From: an uncultured bacterium
Lineage (GTDB): Bacteria > Planctomycetota > Phycisphaerae > Phycisphaerales > SM1A02
Direction: 5' to 3'
Length of the DNA stretch: 7,601 nucleotides
Assembly: GCA_903938205.1 (NCBI GenBank)
Contig: CAJACJ010000199.1
Location: 1 to 7,601, forward strand
The number at the start of each line of letters is the position of its first letter. Positions within the stretch are counted from its first letter, which is position 1. Of this stretch, positions 5,168 through 7,601 are shown in pieces. A model generated the notes under the pieces. It was not told the origin of the DNA, made no database searches, and saw only the letters and a list, made by a program, of their open reading frames with translations. The translations under genes were made by a program, and so were the position numbers.

Positions 5168-6160
5168 ATGGCGAGAGTATTTGCTACATCTGATTTACAA
5201 ACATACATGCGCCAAATTGGCGCAACGCCGTTGTTGACTCCGGAATCGGAGAAGATTTTAGGCTGGAAGATTGTCAACAACTGCGATGACTGCGACCCGC
5301 AGCAAAGCAAACTTCGAAACGAGTCCATTGAATTGATGATCAAGTCCAATCTGAGATTGGTCATTGCCATTTCAAAACATTATTCGCACCGCGGACTTTC
5401 CCTTTCCGACTTGGTTGAGGAAGGCAATGTGGGATTGATTCGCGCAGCCCAAGGATTTGATCCCGCGCAAGGCGCACGATTTAGCACCTATGCAAGTTGG
5501 TGGATCAAGCAAGCCATCAAGCGAACCTTGATCAACTCTCAGCAAGCTATTCATATTCCCGCCTATATGGTGGAACTGATTGCGCGATGGAAAATTGAAA
5601 CGCGCAAATTTGAATCGGAGAATTCGCGACCACCATCCATTTTGGAACTCTCCAAAATCATGGGTATTCCAGTGCGCAAACTGAATATCGTGAAGAAAGC
5701 GATTACCGCTTACAACTCGCCCAATCAGGCGCCAAAATCAATTGGCGGCGAAGAGCCCAACTTCAACGATCTTTTCGCCGACACGCGCAATTCCGGACCA
5801 GAGGAAAAGATTAGTTCGCGCGAAGATTTCTCAGTTATTTTAAAATTGCTGGACTCCATTGATCACCGCGACGCGCATGTGTTGCGCTTGCGATTTGGAC
5901 TGGAAGGTCAAGAGCCCTTAACACTGAAAGAAGTTGGCGACCAAGTGGGATTGACCCGTGAACGAGTGCGTCAAATTGAAGTGGACGCCCTGAAAAAACT
6001 CTACACGCGCATGATGGACGACAAGCCATTACGTTTCTCGGTTGGTGAAACAGATGCCCCCAACAACAATGAATCGCCGCGCCAAGTGTCTGGCGTGAAG
6101 AATTCATTGGCGCGCACGAATAAAGTGCCAAGCATTAAAATTCCAAAAGCGGAGCGTTAA
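5168..6160 (+). CDS. Sigma-70 family RNA polymerase sigma factor (RpoD/RpoS-like, no region 1.1)
   Basis: 330 residues from ATG 5168. An in-frame GTG at 5138 would add ten residues (VVGSLFQKEV) with no family resemblance, while AAGAAG just before 5168 is a weak ribosome site. The protein directs RNA polymerase to promoters. Region 1.2 is DLQTYMRQIGATPLLTPESE (9-28). Region 2 begins near NLRLVIAISKHYSHRGLSLS, includes DLVEEGNVGLIRAAQGFDP (81-99), and has RFSTYASWWIKQAIKRTL (104-121), the -10 recognition and melting helix with Y108, W111, W112 and Q115. Region 3 covers about 125-200 (IPAYMVELIARW, RPPSILELSKIMGIP). Region 4 spans about 220-280, with the -35 helix-turn-helix LTLKEVGDQVGLTRERVRQI. 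Region 1.1 is missing, as in group 2 factors. K118 stands where E. coli RpoD has T440. A polar 42-residue tail (289-330) follows region 4. Whether it is the housekeeping or an alternative factor cannot be decided from one locus. Confidence 0.92.
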   Translation: MARVFATSDLQTYMRQIGATPLLTPESEKILGWKIVNNCDDCDPQQSKLRNESIELMIKSNLRLVIAISKHYSHRGLSLSDLVEEGNVGLIRAAQGFDPAQGARFSTYASWWIKQAIKRTLINSQQAIHIPAYMVELIARWKIETRKFESENSRPPSILELSKIMGIPVRKLNIVKKAITAYNSPNQAPKSIGGEEPNFNDLFADTRNSGPEEKISSREDFSVILKLLDSIDHRDAHVLRLRFGLEGQEPLTLKEVGDQVGLTRERVRQIEVDALKKLYTRMMDDKPLRFSVGETDAPNNNESPRQVSGVKNSLARTNKVPSIKIPKAER

Positions 6161-6171
6161 GTTTGTTCGCG

Positions 6172-6200
6172 GCGTTGTGAGACAACGCGCAAAAATTTTT
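6172..6200 (+). terminator. Probable intrinsic terminator of the sigma factor gene
   Basis: GCGTTGT (6172-6178) and ACAACGC (6182-6188) form a perfect 7-bp stem with a 3-base loop, 11 bases after the stop codon. It is followed by GCAAAAATTTTT, so the T run (6196-6200) begins seven bases after the stem rather than directly, making this weaker than the dnaK terminator. The reverse strand has no T run on the other side, so it is not expected to stop gcvT transcription. Confidence 0.6.
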
Positions 6201-6294
6201 GTATAAAGCGTTGGATCCAGCTCACCAAGAAATGTGGTCGCGCTGCTTCCCAAACTCGGCAAGACAAAAATAGAACAAAGCGCAAGCGCCACGT

Positions 6295-6308
6295 ATTCAA
6301 TATTGAAT
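6295..6308. repeat. 14-bp perfect palindrome at the gcvT 3' end
   Basis: ATTCAATATTGAAT is its own reverse complement and touches the last base of the gcvT stop codon (TGA, 6310-6308 on the minus strand). It could be a protein-binding site or the base of an RNA hairpin protecting the 3' end, but it lacks a following T run and is AT-rich. The intergenic stretch 6201-6294 shows no gene. Confidence 0.35.
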
Positions 6309-7465
6309 CAAGTCGCTGATTTGCCGGGCTTGGTCGGGTTATAAAACGGTAATTGATACACCGCGGCCTCGGCGCGTTCGCGTCCCAAATCCACCATTAA
6401 CGCGGGCATTTTCTCGGCAATATCAATATCCACAATGGCCATGGCAATAGGCATGTCAAGCGTTGGGCTCAAGCACCCACTGGTGACGCGACCAACAATG
6501 CGATCGCCGCCGGCTCCGCTTGCGATGACATTCATACCTTGACGCGCGCTACGACGACCCTGCAATTTCAATCCAACCAACTTTTGTTTCAGCCCCGCCT
6601 TGGCAATTTTCTCTAGCGCATCTTGACCAATGAAACGCACTTCGCGTTCATCGCCCGCGCCCTTGTCCATTTTCACCGCAAAGTTCAATCCCGCCGTCAA
6701 CGGATCAACAGTCTCGTCAATCTCGTGTCCATACAACGGCATGCCGGCTTCCATGCGCAACGTGTCGCGCGCGCCAAGACCGCACGGCTTGATCACGCTT
6801 GTCGCGCCGCCCATGTCCTTCAGCAGCATGCTGAGCGCCAACTTGGCCATGCCCGCGCCCAAAATAATTTCCACGCCGTCCTCGCCTGTGTACCCCGTTC
6901 GACTGACGAGCAACTTCACCACCATTAAACTTTTTTCAACAAAGCGATAGCGCTTCAGCGTTGGGATTTCGCGGCTCATGGTGCTGACCAAATCCATGAC
7001 CTTGGGTCCTTGCAACGCGACCATGGCGGTGGAGGCGGTTTGGTCGTCCATTTTGAAAACCAAATCACCCTTATTTTCCACAAAATGCTGCAGCAATTTC
7101 AAGCGATTCGACGCATTGCACACCATTAAATATTCGTCCTCTTCCAAGCAGTACACCAGGATGTCGTCGCGACAACCGCCCTGCTCATTCAACACCAAAC
7201 CGTAGCGCACCGAGCCTTTGGTCATGCCAAGAATTCCGCGCGTGCAAATGCGATCCAAAAATCGCCGCGCATGTCGGCCAGTGAATTTAATACGACCCAT
7301 GTGGCTCACATCAAAGAAGCCGGCGGACGTGCGCGTCCATCGATGCTCGTCAAGAATGGATCCGAAATGCAGCGGCATGTCCCAACCCGCGAAGTCCGTC
7401 ATTTTGGCGTGGTGCTGCAAGTGCATGGCGTGGAACGGTGTTTCTAAAAGTGTTGCTGTTGTCAT
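6308..7465 (-). CDS. gcvT: Aminomethyltransferase, glycine cleavage system T protein
   Basis: 385 residues, full length for the family. The T protein takes the aminomethyl group from lipoylated H protein, transfers it to tetrahydrofolate and releases ammonia, giving 5,10-methylene-THF. Visible family elements are: TPFHAMHLQHHAKMTDFAGW (9-28); GFFDVSHMGRIKFTG (49-63); NEQGGCRDDILVY (93-105), which holds the catalytic Asp at D101; VCNASNR (115-121); LQGPK (151-155); VSRTGYTGEDGVEI (187-200); PCGLGARDTLRMEAGMPLYG (227-246) with the folate-site residues; VGRVTSGCLSPTL (324-336); and the terminal YQLPFYNP. AGGAA (7475-7471 on the minus strand), five bases before the ATG, is the only clear Shine-Dalgarno sequence in the window. 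The ATG overlaps the stop of a small upstream frame (ATGA), so gcvT is not first in its operon. The gcvH and gcvP genes are not in the window. It converges on the sigma factor gene. Confidence 0.96.
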   Translation of the reverse strand: MTTATLLETPFHAMHLQHHAKMTDFAGWDMPLHFGSILDEHRWTRTSAGFFDVSHMGRIKFTGRHARRFLDRICTRGILGMTKGSVRYGLVLNEQGGCRDDILVYCLEEDEYLMVCNASNRLKLLQHFVENKGDLVFKMDDQTASTAMVALQGPKVMDLVSTMSREIPTLKRYRFVEKSLMVVKLLVSRTGYTGEDGVEIILGAGMAKLALSMLLKDMGGATSVIKPCGLGARDTLRMEAGMPLYGHEIDETVDPLTAGLNFAVKMDKGAGDEREVRFIGQDALEKIAKAGLKQKLVGLKLQGRRSARQGMNVIASGAGGDRIVGRVTSGCLSPTLDMPIAMAIVDIDIAEKMPALMVDLGRERAEAAVYQLPFYNPTKPGKSAT

Positions 7466-7599
7466 TTTTTTTCCTGTGCTGAATTGTCCAAGGTTGGATT
7501 TGTTGAAGAAGAATTTCCGTGGGTCGATGTGCCCGCGCTATTTTTGGCGTCTTGAAGTTTGGCAACTTCACGTTCAAGTGATTTTAATTTTCTAGACAT
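7462..7599 (-). CDS. Small coiled-coil-like protein, or C-terminus of a larger one, overlapping gcvT
   Basis: Reading the minus strand from ATG 7599 gives 45 residues and a TGA at 7464-7462 that overlaps the gcvT ATG (7465-7463). The N-terminal part, MSRKLKSLEREVAKLQDAKN, has a heptad-like pattern of Leu/Val and charged residues, typical of a short coiled coil. The rest is Ser/Thr/Asn-rich and ends SAQEKK. The gcvT Shine-Dalgarno sequence lies inside its last codons, supporting translational coupling. Only two bases precede the ATG in the window, so I cannot tell whether this is a true start or an internal methionine of a longer protein. I do not recognise the family. Confidence 0.5.
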   Translation of the reverse strand: MSRKLKSLEREVAKLQDAKNSAGTSTHGNSSSTNPTLDNSAQEKK

Positions 7600-7601
7600 G
7601 C

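Noticed and set aside
6266..6289. Possible minus-strand terminator for gcvT (GCG-CTTG-CGC followed by TTTGTTCTATTTTT)
   Set aside because: The stem is only three base pairs and the T run is interrupted; too weak to call.
6104..6292. Minus-strand frame of 62 codons after gcvT with a signal-like start
   Set aside because: It overlaps the sigma factor 3' end and its terminator, has no ribosome site and no second line of support.

Overview
The window looks like ordinary chromosome from a planctomycete, probably of the class Phycisphaerae. This is inferred from protein style; there is no rRNA or other phylogenetic marker. Four proteins carry the signature: a secreted cysteine-repeat protein of YHS/TRASH type, a UVR-motif protein with a planctomycete-type N-terminus, a short group 2-like sigma-70 factor, and a stand-alone LigD-phosphoesterase-like protein. 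Base composition is close to balanced. Shine-Dalgarno sequences are mostly absent. I see no tRNA or rRNA gene, insertion sequence, integrase, CRISPR array or phage gene.

Layout, left to right: the 3' end of dnaK (+), closed by a very clear intrinsic terminator; a secreted protein with three cysteine-cluster repeats (+); then, converging on it, a minus-strand pair in the order lipoprotein with TPR-like repeats, then ArsR-type regulator fused to a SAM-dependent methyltransferase. Divergent from the lipoprotein is a LigD 3'-phosphoesterase-like protein (+), whose 3' end runs into a degenerate 15-bp-period tandem array. Next is a minus-strand pair joined by an ATGA overlap (UVR-motif protein, then DUF456 membrane protein). 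Divergent from that pair is a sigma-70 family factor (+) with a terminator. The window ends with gcvT (-), preceded by and overlapping (ATGA) a small coiled-coil-like reading frame cut by the window edge.

The genes do not form one pathway. They fall into seven short transcription units covering protein folding (DnaK), transcription (sigma factor, ArsR-methyltransferase), one-carbon metabolism (GcvT) and envelope or unknown functions. No intergenic gap exceeds about 150 bases.

The points most worth a second look are the 15-bp array that starts inside one gene and continues past its stop codon in the same net frame; the stand-alone phosphoesterase-like protein that keeps most catalytic positions but lacks the family arginine; and -10-like boxes placed so close to start codons that leaderless or near-leaderless mRNAs are plausible. 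I did not find a convincing, wholly new multi-gene system.
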